A stretch of 64,000 nucleotides of DNA, taken from Paraburkholderia unamae (lineage in GTDB: Bacteria > Pseudomonadota > Gammaproteobacteria > Burkholderiales > Burkholderiaceae). The stretch lies in contig NZ_QLSU01000006.1 in assembly GCF_003268775.1 (NCBI RefSeq), forward strand, positions 1 through 64,000, written 5' to 3'. Below are positions 45,165 through 53,637 of the stretch, one piece after another (position 1 is the stretch's first letter; the number at the start of each line of letters is the position of its first letter). Made by a program: the position numbers and the translations under genes. The notes below the pieces were generated by a model, which was not told the origin of the DNA, made no database searches, and worked only from the letters and a program-made list of their open reading frames with translations.

Positions 45165-45584
45165 GATGAATCGCCAACTGAAACCGTCGATAAAGCATAT
45201 TTTACGGAGAACCCTCAAATAGCGCCATTCGAATTTTCCATTCGAGGCGGCAATGAAGAGTTTCGGCAGACCATGATCATGATCGGGCCGCCGTGGTCCC
45301 CGACGGCGGCAGCGGTGGTGTACGCGATGTTCTCCGAGCGGATCCTTTCTGGACTGTGTCAATGCATGGTGCCGTGCCAGTTCCTGCTTCGCCAATTTGA
45401 TCGGCCTGTGTGCGCTCGCGAACGATGCCACACCCCTTCCCGCCGCTGCGCAGCAAGCTGATCCACTATATTTTGAAATGCGAACTATCGCGTGGAGGGA
45501 CCCGTGCGAGGAGCACTGCCCGACCAAACGGAGGGGCGTCGTGCCACCTGGGCGGTGCGTCACGCGCATGAAGGAGCAACGAGG
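45165..45584. other. Divergent intergenic region between GlxA-like gene and gtrA
   Basis: About 420 bases. No supported gene; short frames overlap here without ribosome sites. It should hold the promoters of both flanking genes. GC is lower around 45170-45250. I found no clear operator or promoter. Confidence 0.4.
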
Positions 45585-45944
45585 ATGCCGCGCATCATCA
45601 GGTTTGGAATGGTTGGCGTCATGGCGACCGGCGTTCACGTTTCGGTCGCCTGGGCCGTCTTCAACTGGCTGGTGCGCGACGCGACAATCGCGAATGTTGC
45701 TGCGTTCGTCGTCGCCAACATCGTTTCGTTTCTCATGCAGACGCTGTGGAGCTTTTCCTCTCGTCCGAGCGTTGCACGGTTCTCGCGCTTTGCCACCGTA
45801 TCGGCCGCAGGTTTTCTGGCAGCCGCGACGATTCCCTGGGTGTGCGGCCGGCAGGCTATCTGGCTTCCTACCGTTGCTGTCGTCGTGTGTATTCCGGCGC
45901 TGTCTTATGTTCTGCATGCCAGATGGACTTATCGGGTGGCGTAG
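45585..45944 (+). CDS. gtrA: GtrA-family membrane protein
   Basis: A 119-residue membrane protein with four hydrophobic helices (starting near residues 5, 35, 66 and 90). GtrA proteins are thought to flip undecaprenyl-phosphate-linked sugars in O-antigen glucosylation and cell-wall glycan synthesis. IIRFGMVGVMATGVHVSVAW and NIVSFLMQTLWSF are the family hallmarks. It ends HARWTYRV. ATG 45585 follows GAGG, with AAGGAG a little further back. A GtrB-like partner is encoded at 46916 on the other strand. Confidence 0.88.
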   Translation: MPRIIRFGMVGVMATGVHVSVAWAVFNWLVRDATIANVAAFVVANIVSFLMQTLWSFSSRPSVARFSRFATVSAAGFLAAATIPWVCGRQAIWLPTVAVVVCIPALSYVLHARWTYRVA

Positions 45945-46123
45945 CCGCGCCCGATGTATGTCGCCATCCTGCATCTCAGTTGCGGTTAGCCAAACCCCCG
46001 AACCTTCCCGAATAATTCGATTTGAAGCCGCCTTGCCGGGTTCCGTCCGGCGATACCCGATGCAGGCAGGCGTGCTTCGAATCCCGGTCGTCACGCTGCG
46101 CCCGCGCGGGGCGCAGCATGCCT

Positions 46124-46837
46124 TCATGGCTTGCGCGCGACACAGAAAATCGTCAGGCCGCCTATGCGATTGAAGCGCATGAGTGCCAACTCCGTCGAGC
46201 AGAGCGACTGGAGGACCCGATTGACGAACGGGTGATGCGCATGCATCTGCGACTTCGGGGCATTGGCGGGCCGGTGTGTTCTTTCCGCAAGACGCAGTGC
46301 CGCGGCAATCGGCAAGACCAGGCCGAAGTAATAAGCGCTGTGCTCGATTTCGAGGCCGGCACCGCGCACGGTCCTCTCCAACTGACCGAGCGTGTAGCGG
46401 CGCTTGTGGCCGAGGAATGTGTCGTGTGTGCTCCAGAGGCACTGGAACGCCGGCACGGTAATCAGAAAGCGCCCACCCGAGGGCACCTTGGCGGCGTACT
46501 CGCGCAGCAGTCCCGCATCGTCGTCGACATGCTCCAGGACATCCATCAGCAGCACCAGGTTTGCGTCGACCGGCTCGACGGTGCGCAGGTAGCGAATCGG
46601 CTTGCCCGCTTCGCGAGCTTCGGAGTCAGCCGGATAGCTGATATCCACGCACCATGCTTCTTGTGCGCCCGCATGCGCGAGCAGGTATTTGGAAAAGAAT
46701 CCGGAACCCGCGCCCACGTCGAGTACGCGCGCGCCCGGCGGCGTGCCGAGAAAGCGGCGCATGGCGCGCGCCTTTGACGCGTAGTACCAGTGCGCCCCGA
46801 CTTCCGGGCCAAGGACATCGATCTCTTTCAGGTCCAT
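46124..46837 (-). CDS. SAM-dependent methyltransferase
   Basis: A 237-residue class I methyltransferase. Motif I is RVLDVGAGSGFFSKYL near residue 47; VLLMDVLEHVDDDAGLLREY is the following motif. The C-terminal half has HKRRYTLGQLERTVRGAGL. It starts at ATG 46835-46837 after AGGAG. Last gene of the minus-strand envelope operon, 78 bases after the glycosyltransferase. Its context suggests methylation of a lipid-linked or surface glycan; the substrate is inferred. Confidence 0.88.
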   Translation of the reverse strand: MDLKEIDVLGPEVGAHWYYASKARAMRRFLGTPPGARVLDVGAGSGFFSKYLLAHAGAQEAWCVDISYPADSEAREAGKPIRYLRTVEPVDANLVLLMDVLEHVDDDAGLLREYAAKVPSGGRFLITVPAFQCLWSTHDTFLGHKRRYTLGQLERTVRGAGLEIEHSAYYFGLVLPIAAALRLAERTHRPANAPKSQMHAHHPFVNRVLQSLCSTELALMRFNRIGGLTIFCVARKP

Positions 46838-46915
46838 GAACGAACTCCTGTTGTGGCGTACGTCATGCGGCGCGCCGCGTACGCACTGGATTGAACGCGT
46901 GGAGATGCGCAAGCT

Positions 46916-48004
46916 TTAACGCGAAGCGATGCGCAAGCGCGGCGCGGTACGTGTGCGCCGCGGCGCATCGGTTCGCGCCTGGCGGCTGCTCTCGCGCACC
47001 ATGGGAAGCGTGCTGACCTTCGTGCGAACCTCGTAGCGGCGACGCACGAGATAGATCGGCCGGCCTTTGGACTCGTCGTAGATGCGTCCGACGTACTCGC
47101 CGATCACGCCGATGCCGACAAGCTGTATGCCGCTCATGAAAAGCACGACCGAAAGCATCGATGCGTAGCCGGGTACCGGATTGCCCAGGAGCACCGTGCG
47201 CGCGATGATGAAGCCGCCGTACAGGAACGCGAGCAGGGCAAGGACACAGCCGATGTACGTCCAGCTGCGCAGCGGCACCGTGCTGAAGCTCGTGATGCCT
47301 TCGAGCGCGAAATTCCAGAGTTTCCAGCCGGAGAATTTCGAATGCCCGGCGCTGCGCGGCTCACGCTCGTAGTCGAGCGTCACCGTGCGGAATCCGACCC
47401 ATGCGAACAGTCCTTTCATGAACCGGTGCCGCTCCGGCAACTGGCGCAGCGCGTTGACCACGCTGCGATCGATGAGCCGGAAGTCTCCGACGTTTTCCGG
47501 GATCTTCACGTCGGAGAGCAGGTTGTGCACGCGATAGAAAAGCGCCGCCGTCGTGCGTTTGAGAAACGAGTCGCAGGCGCGGTTGGCGCGCCGCGCCAGC
47601 ACGACCTCGGCGCCGTCGCGCCACTGCTCGATCATGCGGGGAATGAGCGACGGCGGGTCTTGCAAGTCCGCGTCGATGGCGATGACCGCGTCCCCGACGG
47701 CTTCGTTGAGCCCGGCGGTCAGCGCGGCCTCCTTCCCAAAGTTGCGCGTGAGGTCGATCACCCTGATGCGACCGTCGCGTTGGCTTGCGAGAACCAGCTT
47801 GTCCAGCGTGGTATCGCGGCTGCCGTCGTTGACGCAGACGATCTCGAAGCGGATCGATTCGATCGATTCCATCGTCGCGACGATCTGCTCGAAGAACACC
47901 CCGACACTGTCCTCTTCGTTGTAGAACGGCACGATGATGGAGACGACGGGGTTCGCGAGCGCGGATCCGGCGTGGCGCGCTTCCCCGGTAATGGTCTTGT
48001 TCAT
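46916..48004 (-). CDS. gtrB: GtrB-like polyprenyl-phosphate glycosyltransferase
   Basis: A 362-residue family 2 glycosyltransferase that loads a sugar onto undecaprenyl phosphate on the cytoplasmic face. The catalytic part (residues 20-240) has SIIVPFYNEEDSVGVFFEQI, VNDGSRDTT, the metal-binding DADLQDPPSLI and FRLIDRSVVNAL. Two C-terminal helices (about 250-310) anchor it, followed by a basic tail. ATG 48002-48004. It is the natural partner of GtrA (45585). It lies 18 bases after the DUF2029 gene. Confidence 0.92.
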   Translation of the reverse strand: MNKTITGEARHAGSALANPVVSIIVPFYNEEDSVGVFFEQIVATMESIESIRFEIVCVNDGSRDTTLDKLVLASQRDGRIRVIDLTRNFGKEAALTAGLNEAVGDAVIAIDADLQDPPSLIPRMIEQWRDGAEVVLARRANRACDSFLKRTTAALFYRVHNLLSDVKIPENVGDFRLIDRSVVNALRQLPERHRFMKGLFAWVGFRTVTLDYEREPRSAGHSKFSGWKLWNFALEGITSFSTVPLRSWTYIGCVLALLAFLYGGFIIARTVLLGNPVPGYASMLSVVLFMSGIQLVGIGVIGEYVGRIYDESKGRPIYLVRRRYEVRTKVSTLPMVRESSRQARTDAPRRTRTAPRLRIASR

Positions 48005-48022
48005 GATGTTTCCCCCCTCTTA

Positions 48023-49294
48023 TTAACGCGCGGTCGCGTTGGTCATGACTGCCTGAGCGTTTCGCTCACGCGCGATCTGCGTGACCAGCATCCAGAGCGT
48101 GGCCATCGAGATGAGCGGCGTGAAGGGAACGTGCAGATGCGAAACGATCGTGAGCCCGGCGATGGGCGCGAGCCAGAGTACGGCCAGCCATTCGCGTTGT
48201 CCGCGCTGGAAACCGTGTTCTCTCGCGTGGTGGATCACCCACACAATCAGGATTCCATACCATGTGAGGTCGTAGTCGTAGAGGTATGGACTCACGAGCA
48301 GGCTGGCGCAAACGAGTACGGCGGCACGCAGGCCATAGGCGCTGGGCCGGCCCCATGCGTAGCAGACGGCAGCGGCGGCGCACAGGGCCGATACGGCCTG
48401 CACCGCGGCCGCAACCGTGGTCGGTGCATGGAGCAGCTTGAGCGCGGCGAAGGGCGTGGGCACGCGAAACATCAGCGCCCGTCCGGTTTCGACGTAGCTG
48501 TTGGCGAGCGCCACGTTGTGCAGGAATGCGGCCAGCGTTTCGCCGCCGAATGCCACGACCGAGAGTGCCAGCGAAATCGCCACTGCGGCCGTCATCGCGC
48601 CGAGCGCGCGCCATGAGCGCGAAGCCAGAAGCGCAAGCGGAATCAGCACACAAAGCTGCGGCTTCATGGCGACAAGCGCGAAGCACACACCGGCGAGTAT
48701 CGGCCGACGGCGCAGCAGCACAAGCCCGAGGCCCACCAGCGAGGCCGTGAGGAAACTGTTCTGGCCGGACGTCAGCACGAGCGCGCAACCCGGGAAGGCC
48801 AGCGCGATAAGCGCCGTGCGCGGGTGCGGTGCGATCGTCTCGACGACTTTCACAAACAGGGCGAGCGAGCCGAACAGGAAGATTGGCGCAGCAAGCGTGA
48901 ACGGCAGCAGGGCCAGCGGGTAGACGAACAGCAAGAAGGTGGGCGGGTAGAGCCACGGCAGGGTGCCCACGGCGCGCCCAGCGGCATGCTGCTCGATGGG
49001 ACTCAGGATGGCGAGGTTGTAAGCGTCGGCGGCGTGTCCCTGCAAAGCCAGATGCGACGCGCTCCAGATCGGCAGTAAATCCACGGCCAGCGGGCCGAGT
49101 TGCGGATCCTTGAGCCACCACACGTGATAGGCGTAAGCCAGCGCCATCCCGGCGTAGTAGACGAGCGCGGCGACCGGATAGATCCACAGCCGCGTGCCGC
49201 TCAACCAGTGCGTGCGGCGTTCTTTGGCCGGGCGCGCGCATCCGGTGACGGACGCATTCGTGCCCATCGTGTCGGGGACGATTATCGGGTTCAT
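48023..49294 (-). CDS. DUF2029/GT87-family polytopic membrane glycosyltransferase
   Basis: A 423-residue protein with about ten membrane helices, of the DUF2029 (GT87) family. Members with known function are mannosyl- or arabinosyl-type transferases using polyprenyl-phosphate sugars. LPIWSASHLALQG, LPWLYPPTFLLFVYPLALLP and VAMKPQLCVLIPLALLA are conserved. The start ATG 49292-49294 overlaps the previous gene's stop (ATGA). It shares these motifs in the same order with the adjacent gene, so the two are tandem paralogues. It is probably the transfer step that uses the GtrB product. Confidence 0.85.
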   Translation of the reverse strand: MNPIIVPDTMGTNASVTGCARPAKERRTHWLSGTRLWIYPVAALVYYAGMALAYAYHVWWLKDPQLGPLAVDLLPIWSASHLALQGHAADAYNLAILSPIEQHAAGRAVGTLPWLYPPTFLLFVYPLALLPFTLAAPIFLFGSLALFVKVVETIAPHPRTALIALAFPGCALVLTSGQNSFLTASLVGLGLVLLRRRPILAGVCFALVAMKPQLCVLIPLALLASRSWRALGAMTAAVAISLALSVVAFGGETLAAFLHNVALANSYVETGRALMFRVPTPFAALKLLHAPTTVAAAVQAVSALCAAAAVCYAWGRPSAYGLRAAVLVCASLLVSPYLYDYDLTWYGILIVWVIHHAREHGFQRGQREWLAVLWLAPIAGLTIVSHLHVPFTPLISMATLWMLVTQIARERNAQAVMTNATAR

Positions 49295-50535
49295 TGACGG
49301 CCCCTCGTTTGTTGGGTGCGTGCGCGGCGCAGGATCGCGAGCAGCATGAGCAGCAGGATCAAAGGGCCGACTTGCGGCAGTTGCATCACCGGATTGGCGA
49401 ATTCGAACACGGGGAGGAGCCAGGCGAGCACCAGCACTTGCTGCTCGCCCGGCAGCCACCCGCGACGCAATCCGGTCGCGAGAAGGCAAGCCGAGGACAT
49501 ACCGATCCACACCAGTTCGTAATGCCAAACGTAGGGGTTGACGATCAGCGTGGCCGTTGCGAGCGCGGCAGCGCGCAGTGCCGTATCACGCGACGTGCGC
49601 CAGACGCTGTATGCGCCGCAGGCGGCGATGAGGGCAACGGCTGCGTGCAGCAGTTCCGCCACGGCCAGTGACGCGCCCGTGATCCGGAGGGCGGCGAAAA
49701 CGGTCGGGGAAGCGAGCCAGAAGCGCACGGCGTTCTCGAGGACGAGTTCGCGCGCCAAGTGGACATTGCCGGCGAAGAGTTGAAGTGAGTCGAGTCCATA
49801 GAGCGTCACGCTCGCCAATGCGAAAAGCAAAGCCGTCACCGCAGCAACGCCGAATACTTTCCATGCACGCGTCGCAATCAGAACGAGCGGAAACAGGATG
49901 GCAAGTTGAGGTTTGATCGCAAGCACTCCGATGCATATTCCGGCAACCACGGGGCGTTGCTTGATCGACGAGACGGCAAACGCGGCGAGCGCCGCAGTGA
50001 TCAGTGCGTTTTGCCCGTAGACGGCGCAAAGCATGATGCAGGGCATGGCGAGCACGACGTACCGCGCCGCAGTCGTGCCGAGCAGGCTCTTCTCGAGTCC
50101 GGAAACGCGCAAGGTCGCGACGACGAATGCATACGCGCTGGCGCCTATGAAGGCGAAGTAGGAAAGGGCAAGCGGCAGCAGCGCGAGTGGCGTGACGAAC
50201 AACAGGAACGTCGGCGGGTATAGCCAGGGTAGAAACTTGCCGCTGAGCACGCCGCCGGTGACTGCCGCCTCAATGTGGGAAAACGTCGGGTAGTCGAAGA
50301 CCATGGACGCCTGCCCATGCAGCGCGGCGTAACTTGCCGACCAGAAGGCCGCGAAGTCGGCCCCCGGAAGCGCACCGCTACTAATGGCAAAGCCGTGAGT
50401 CGTCACCGCCCAGGTCACCATAAAGCCGGCGTCGACGATGAGCATTGCGGTGCTGTAGAGAATGAGCCGCTCGCGCGAAAGCCAGGATGGCACGGCCGAG
50501 TGCGAGCGTGTGGAGTTCCACTCAAGTGGATGCAT
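49291..50535 (-). CDS. DUF2029/GT87-family membrane glycosyltransferase, tandem paralogue
   Basis: A 414-residue polytopic protein and the first gene of the minus-strand operon. ADFAAFWSASYAALHG, KFLPWLYPPTFLLFVTPLALLP and VLAIKPQLAILFPLVL correspond motif by motif to the downstream paralogue. An acidic residue in ADFAAFW, in the first periplasmic loop, is a plausible catalytic site as in C-type GTs; this is inference. ATG 50533-50535; no strong ribosome site. Its stop overlaps the next start by four bases. Confidence 0.85.
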   Translation of the reverse strand: MHPLEWNSTRSHSAVPSWLSRERLILYSTAMLIVDAGFMVTWAVTTHGFAISSGALPGADFAAFWSASYAALHGQASMVFDYPTFSHIEAAVTGGVLSGKFLPWLYPPTFLLFVTPLALLPLALSYFAFIGASAYAFVVATLRVSGLEKSLLGTTAARYVVLAMPCIMLCAVYGQNALITAALAAFAVSSIKQRPVVAGICIGVLAIKPQLAILFPLVLIATRAWKVFGVAAVTALLFALASVTLYGLDSLQLFAGNVHLARELVLENAVRFWLASPTVFAALRITGASLAVAELLHAAVALIAACGAYSVWRTSRDTALRAAALATATLIVNPYVWHYELVWIGMSSACLLATGLRRGWLPGEQQVLVLAWLLPVFEFANPVMQLPQVGPLILLLMLLAILRRARTQQTRGRQ

Positions 50536-51289
50536 TTTTTCAGCCCCCGCTGACTATTTTCAGTAGGCGGCACTGCCGCCGATTTCTATTTCCCCGTTCA
50601 CGTAACGCGTGCGATGCACGTTGGTCCGTACGTGTTGCCGGGATTATTTGGAGATCGGCGCGCATCGAGCAATGCGGAGTGCATTGCAAGCGTTGGAGAG
50701 CGAACACTCCGTTGCGAAAGGCCCATTTCAATGAAGGGAGTGCTGAGGAATTAGAGGCTTTTGACGCGTCTTTTCAGGGTTTATATCGACGGGTAACTAC
50801 TCAATTTGCGGTACGAGGAGATGCACGCGTGTTGGCATAAGCGTGTGCTTAATGATCGTGCCGGATGTTTTACCGATAGTTGACTTGTCCAGTTGTGTAT
50901 TGATGGCTGTGTGAGTCACATCTCTTGTGTTGCCATCGTTGTTATGAGAAAAGTCCTAGAAATATAGGTGTAAATGAGAATCGAGATGTTTTGTCCATGA
51001 AGGAGAGGTGTCATGTCAGGGTTTCTATTAGTGGAGAACGCATGTTCTTTTTTGGGGGGTCGACAGCGAGTTTGGAGGTGTAGGTCACACGTGGCGTGTC
51101 AAATTGACCGATTTCGAGGGGTTCGACGCAGGAAGTCATTTCGCATGTGAGCAAGCGCACGAAGTTCCCGGTTTTCCACGCGTAGAACTGCGGCTAAGGC
51201 TGCTGCACTCAACCGGGTGACGTAGCCCCACCACCCTCAATACCACATGGAAACGGGGGTTAACCATGTTGAAAACCAGGAGATCAAAA
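50536..51289. other. Regulatory region upstream of the Tad pilus locus
   Basis: About 750 bases between the divergent envelope operon and flp1. The middle (50750-51120) is clearly less GC-rich than the flanks. No gene is supported. It should contain the flp promoter, and its length suggests several regulator sites, but no certain -35/-10 or -24/-12 element could be picked out. Confidence 0.5.
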
Positions 51290-51460
51290 ATGCAAAACAT
51301 CATCGCTAAGGCAAAGGGCTTCGTTCGTGACGAAAACGGCATCACGGCGCTCGAGTACGGGATCCTCGCTGGGCTGATTACGGTTCTGCTCATCGCGAGC
51401 ATCACGTCGATCGGCAAAGCGCTTCAGGCGGTGTTCTCGGATATCGCCAACGACCTCTAA
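51290..51460 (+). CDS. flp: Flp/Fap pilin, first copy
   Basis: A 56-residue type IVb pilin precursor, the main subunit of Tad pili. MQNIIAKAKGFVRDENG is the leader. Cleavage by the TadV-type peptidase is expected after the Gly, giving ITALEYGILAGLITVLLIAS with the usual Glu at +5 and a Tyr following. ATG 51290 follows AGGAG by seven bases; an upstream in-frame ATG at 51266 is less likely. A hairpin follows the stop. Confidence 0.95.
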   Translation: MQNIIAKAKGFVRDENGITALEYGILAGLITVLLIASITSIGKALQAVFSDIANDL

Positions 51461-51468
51461 CCGAAGCG

Positions 51469-51506
51469 TGGGCGAGCGGGTTTGCAGCGAACGCCACACT
51501 CGCCCA
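51469..51506 (+). terminator. Hairpin after flp copy 1 (attenuator)
   Basis: TGGGCGAG (51469-51476) pairs with CTCGCCCA (51499-51506) over a 22-base loop, then GTTT. It resembles the hairpin after the second pilin gene. Probably a partial terminator that keeps pilin mRNA in excess over the assembly genes. Confidence 0.6.
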
Positions 51507-51606
51507 GTTTCGCCAGATACGAACGTTCGACCTGTAGACGTTTGAGACCACGCCGGGAAGCTCCGGACACCAGGCGGCCTTCGAGCTGGTTCAAAGGGAG
51601 AAAAAG

Positions 51607-51777
51607 ATGCAACCGATCATCGTTCAGGCAAAAGCCTTCATTCGCGACGAAGACGGTATTACCGCTTTGGAGTACGGGATTCTCGCGGGCCTGATCTCAG
51701 TCCTGCTCATTGCCAGCATCACGTCGATCAGCTCGTCGCTCCAGAACATCTTTTCCGATATTGCTAGTGAACTGTAA
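51607..51777 (+). CDS. flp2: Flp/Fap pilin, second copy
   Basis: A second 56-residue Flp pilin, translated from ATG 51607, with GGGAG ten bases upstream. It reads MQPIIVQAKAFIRDEDG, then ITALEYGILAGLISVLLIAS, and ends SSLQNIFSDIASEL. Leader, cleavage site and Glu+5 match the first copy; most differences are conservative or in the C-terminal third. It arose by tandem duplication. It may be a minor or alternative pilin. Confidence 0.93.
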   Translation: MQPIIVQAKAFIRDEDGITALEYGILAGLISVLLIASITSISSSLQNIFSDIASEL

Positions 51778-51785
51778 GCCGTGCA

Positions 51786-51822
51786 CGGGCGAGTGCGCTC
51801 GCAGCTCACGCACACTCGCCCG
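51786..51822 (+). terminator. Hairpin after flp copy 2 (attenuator)
   Basis: CGGGCGAGTG (51786-51795) pairs with CACTCGCCCG (51813-51822), a perfect 10-bp stem over 17 bases. It contains the same GGGCGAG arm as the hairpin after copy 1 and has no long T-run. Confidence 0.65.
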
Positions 51823-51853
51823 GCTTCTCGTGAATCGAACCGTGGAGTCGGAC

Positions 51854-52066
51854 ATGCTTGAGACCGGATCCGGAAATGCCCTGGTAGCAGATGGCCTTCT
51901 ATCTGCCGCGCGCGCCGTGATGGCCGAGCCCGCCGGGTCGTTTTCCGAATGCGGCCTCGCTCCGGCACCTGAGTGTGAAGTTGTCGTATCGGCGCGGGCT
52001 GCCAATGCGAGCGCCTTCCGTATTTACCCTCATGCAGACGCCGAAGTGATGGCGCAACAAGATTAG
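51854..52066 (+). CDS. Possible small protein between flp and tadV
   Basis: A 70-residue frame starting at ATG 51854 with GGAG five bases upstream. It begins MLETGSGNALVADGLLSA, is Ala/Glu-rich and lacks a signal or membrane helix. It ends 15 bases before tadV. No family recognised. It could be a Tad-associated protein or a chance frame; the ribosome site is the main support. Confidence 0.35.
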   Translation: MLETGSGNALVADGLLSAARAVMAEPAGSFSECGLAPAPECEVVVSARAANASAFRIYPHADAEVMAQQD

Positions 52067-52081
52067 CCGGGGAGCAACCAA

Positions 52082-52636
52082 ATGGACCTCATGCTGTATT
52101 CCGTTCCGTTGCCGCAGCAGCCAGTGCCGCTGTGCGTGATGGCATTGGCCATCCTGGCGGCCAGCACGGATATCGTGAGCCGCCGGATTCCGAACCTGCT
52201 GATCGCGTTCGGACTCGTCGCGGCGCTGGCCGTCCAGTTCGCCCTGCACGGTGCGCTCCCGGGCGCTGCGATCTGGCTGGGCGGCGCACTCACCGGGTTC
52301 GGCCTGTTGCTGCCGTTCTATCTGCTGCGCGGCATGGCCGCCGGCGACGTCAAGTTGCTGATGATGCTTGGAGCCTGGCTAGGGGCCGCGGCGATTGTGA
52401 ATGTCGCGGTAAGCACTTTCATCATCGGCGGCATCTGGTCACTGGGGATTGTCCTGGTGCGAGGGCGGTTGATGCGTCTAGCCGGAAATGTCGCGGCCTT
52501 GATTACCGGGTCTTGCCGCGCCATTCGCGGGATGGGCGTTTCGCCGGGTGCGGGGCGGGAGTCGGTGGGTTCGATTCCCTATGGTGTCGCCATCGCCGCG
52601 GGCACCGTGGCAGTGATGTTCGCGATGGTGCGCTAA
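52082..52636 (+). CDS. tadV: Prepilin peptidase of the Tad system (CpaA/TadV)
   Basis: A 184-residue A24-family aspartyl peptidase that trims Flp pilins and TadE/F-type pseudopilins. Six hydrophobic segments. The first catalytic Asp is in STDIVSRRIPNL near residue 33; the second is in GMAAGDVKLLMML near 83. The longer N-methylating domain of PilD is absent, as normal for TadV. It starts at ATG 52082 after GGGGAG. It stands directly after the pilin genes. Confidence 0.93.
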   Translation: MDLMLYSVPLPQQPVPLCVMALAILAASTDIVSRRIPNLLIAFGLVAALAVQFALHGALPGAAIWLGGALTGFGLLLPFYLLRGMAAGDVKLLMMLGAWLGAAAIVNVAVSTFIIGGIWSLGIVLVRGRLMRLAGNVAALITGSCRAIRGMGVSPGAGRESVGSIPYGVAIAAGTVAVMFAMVR

Positions 52637-52704
52637 AGCGCGGGACGAAGCTGGGTTGTCGTTCCGTCGAATATGAGTTTTCTGGAATGTCTACGGGGGA
52701 TGTC

Positions 52705-53532
52705 ATGAAAAACAGCCGCGCGTTCGCGATGCTTGCCATTGCCATTCTGGCCGGTCTGGCCGCAGTGGTGTTCGCTTCTAAATGGTTGCTGCAAACGTCG
52801 TCGGGGTCCACGGTGCCGGTTGCCGTCGCCTCCGACGATATCAATCTCGGCCAGCCGCTCAATGAAACGATGATCAGAACGGTCAGTTGGCCGAAGGACA
52901 GCCTGCCGCCCGGCACCTTCAAAGCGCCCAAGGACCTCGACGGGCGCGTGGTCCGCACGAACCTCACGCGCGGCGAGCCGGTGCTCGAATCGAAGCTCGC
53001 GCCCGTGGGCACGAAAGGCGGTCTCTCCGCCGTGATTGGCGAGGGGCGTCGTGCGATCACGGTGCGCGTGAACGATGTGGTGGGCGTCGCGGGCTTCGCG
53101 TTGCCGGGCAACTATGTGGACGTGATCGTCAACACGCAGGAGCCCGAGATAAAGAGCGATAACCAGCAGCAGAGCATTTCCAAGATCGTGCTCGAAAAGA
53201 TTCTGGTGCTGGCGGTGGCGCAGCAGGTCAATCGCGACGATACCGCACCCAAGGTGGTGAACGCGGTGACCCTCGAAGTCACGCCCGAGCAGGCGGAAAA
53301 GCTCGATCTGGCGCGCAGCGTGGGCACGCTCTCGCTTGTCCTGCGCAACCAGGTGGACGACCACAAGCTGCTCACCGACGGCGTGACCAAGGAAACGTTG
53401 CTGGGCAGGCCGCTGCCGCCGCCCGTGCCGCTGCCGGAACCGGTGCGTGTGAAGTACGCCGGGCATGCGCCGGTGAAGCGCAACTGCATCGGCGTGCTTT
53501 CGGGTGTGACCGGCAGTCAGGAATGTTTCTGA
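52705..53532 (+). CDS. rcpC: Tad pilus assembly protein RcpC/CpaB
   Basis: A 275-residue periplasmic or inner-membrane protein of the CpaB/RcpC family, thought to stabilise the secretin channel. One N-terminal helix (about residues 5-24) is followed by an SAF domain (VPVAVASDDINLGQPLNETM to about 100) and the RcpC domain (GRRAITVRVNDVVGVAGFALPGN). ATG 52705 follows GGGGGA; ATG 52687 lies six codons upstream. C-terminal CIGVLSGVTGSQECF has two Cys that might pair. Confidence 0.9.
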   Translation: MKNSRAFAMLAIAILAGLAAVVFASKWLLQTSSGSTVPVAVASDDINLGQPLNETMIRTVSWPKDSLPPGTFKAPKDLDGRVVRTNLTRGEPVLESKLAPVGTKGGLSAVIGEGRRAITVRVNDVVGVAGFALPGNYVDVIVNTQEPEIKSDNQQQSISKIVLEKILVLAVAQQVNRDDTAPKVVNAVTLEVTPEQAEKLDLARSVGTLSLVLRNQVDDHKLLTDGVTKETLLGRPLPPPVPLPEPVRVKYAGHAPVKRNCIGVLSGVTGSQECF

Positions 53533-53637
53533 AAGAAAGCAGCACGGTTGCCTGAATCCGGCGACGACCAACCGGGTTAAAGGCGCGTGAGCGGCGCAGC
53601 CGCCATTAAAACGCAGCTAAGTACGGGGTATAACGAT

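Noticed and set aside
44217..46442. A 741-codon minus-strand frame ending in the GlxA-like gene
   Set aside because: Only the last 315 codons match a protein family. The upstream part overlaps gtrA on the other strand and is a chance extension.
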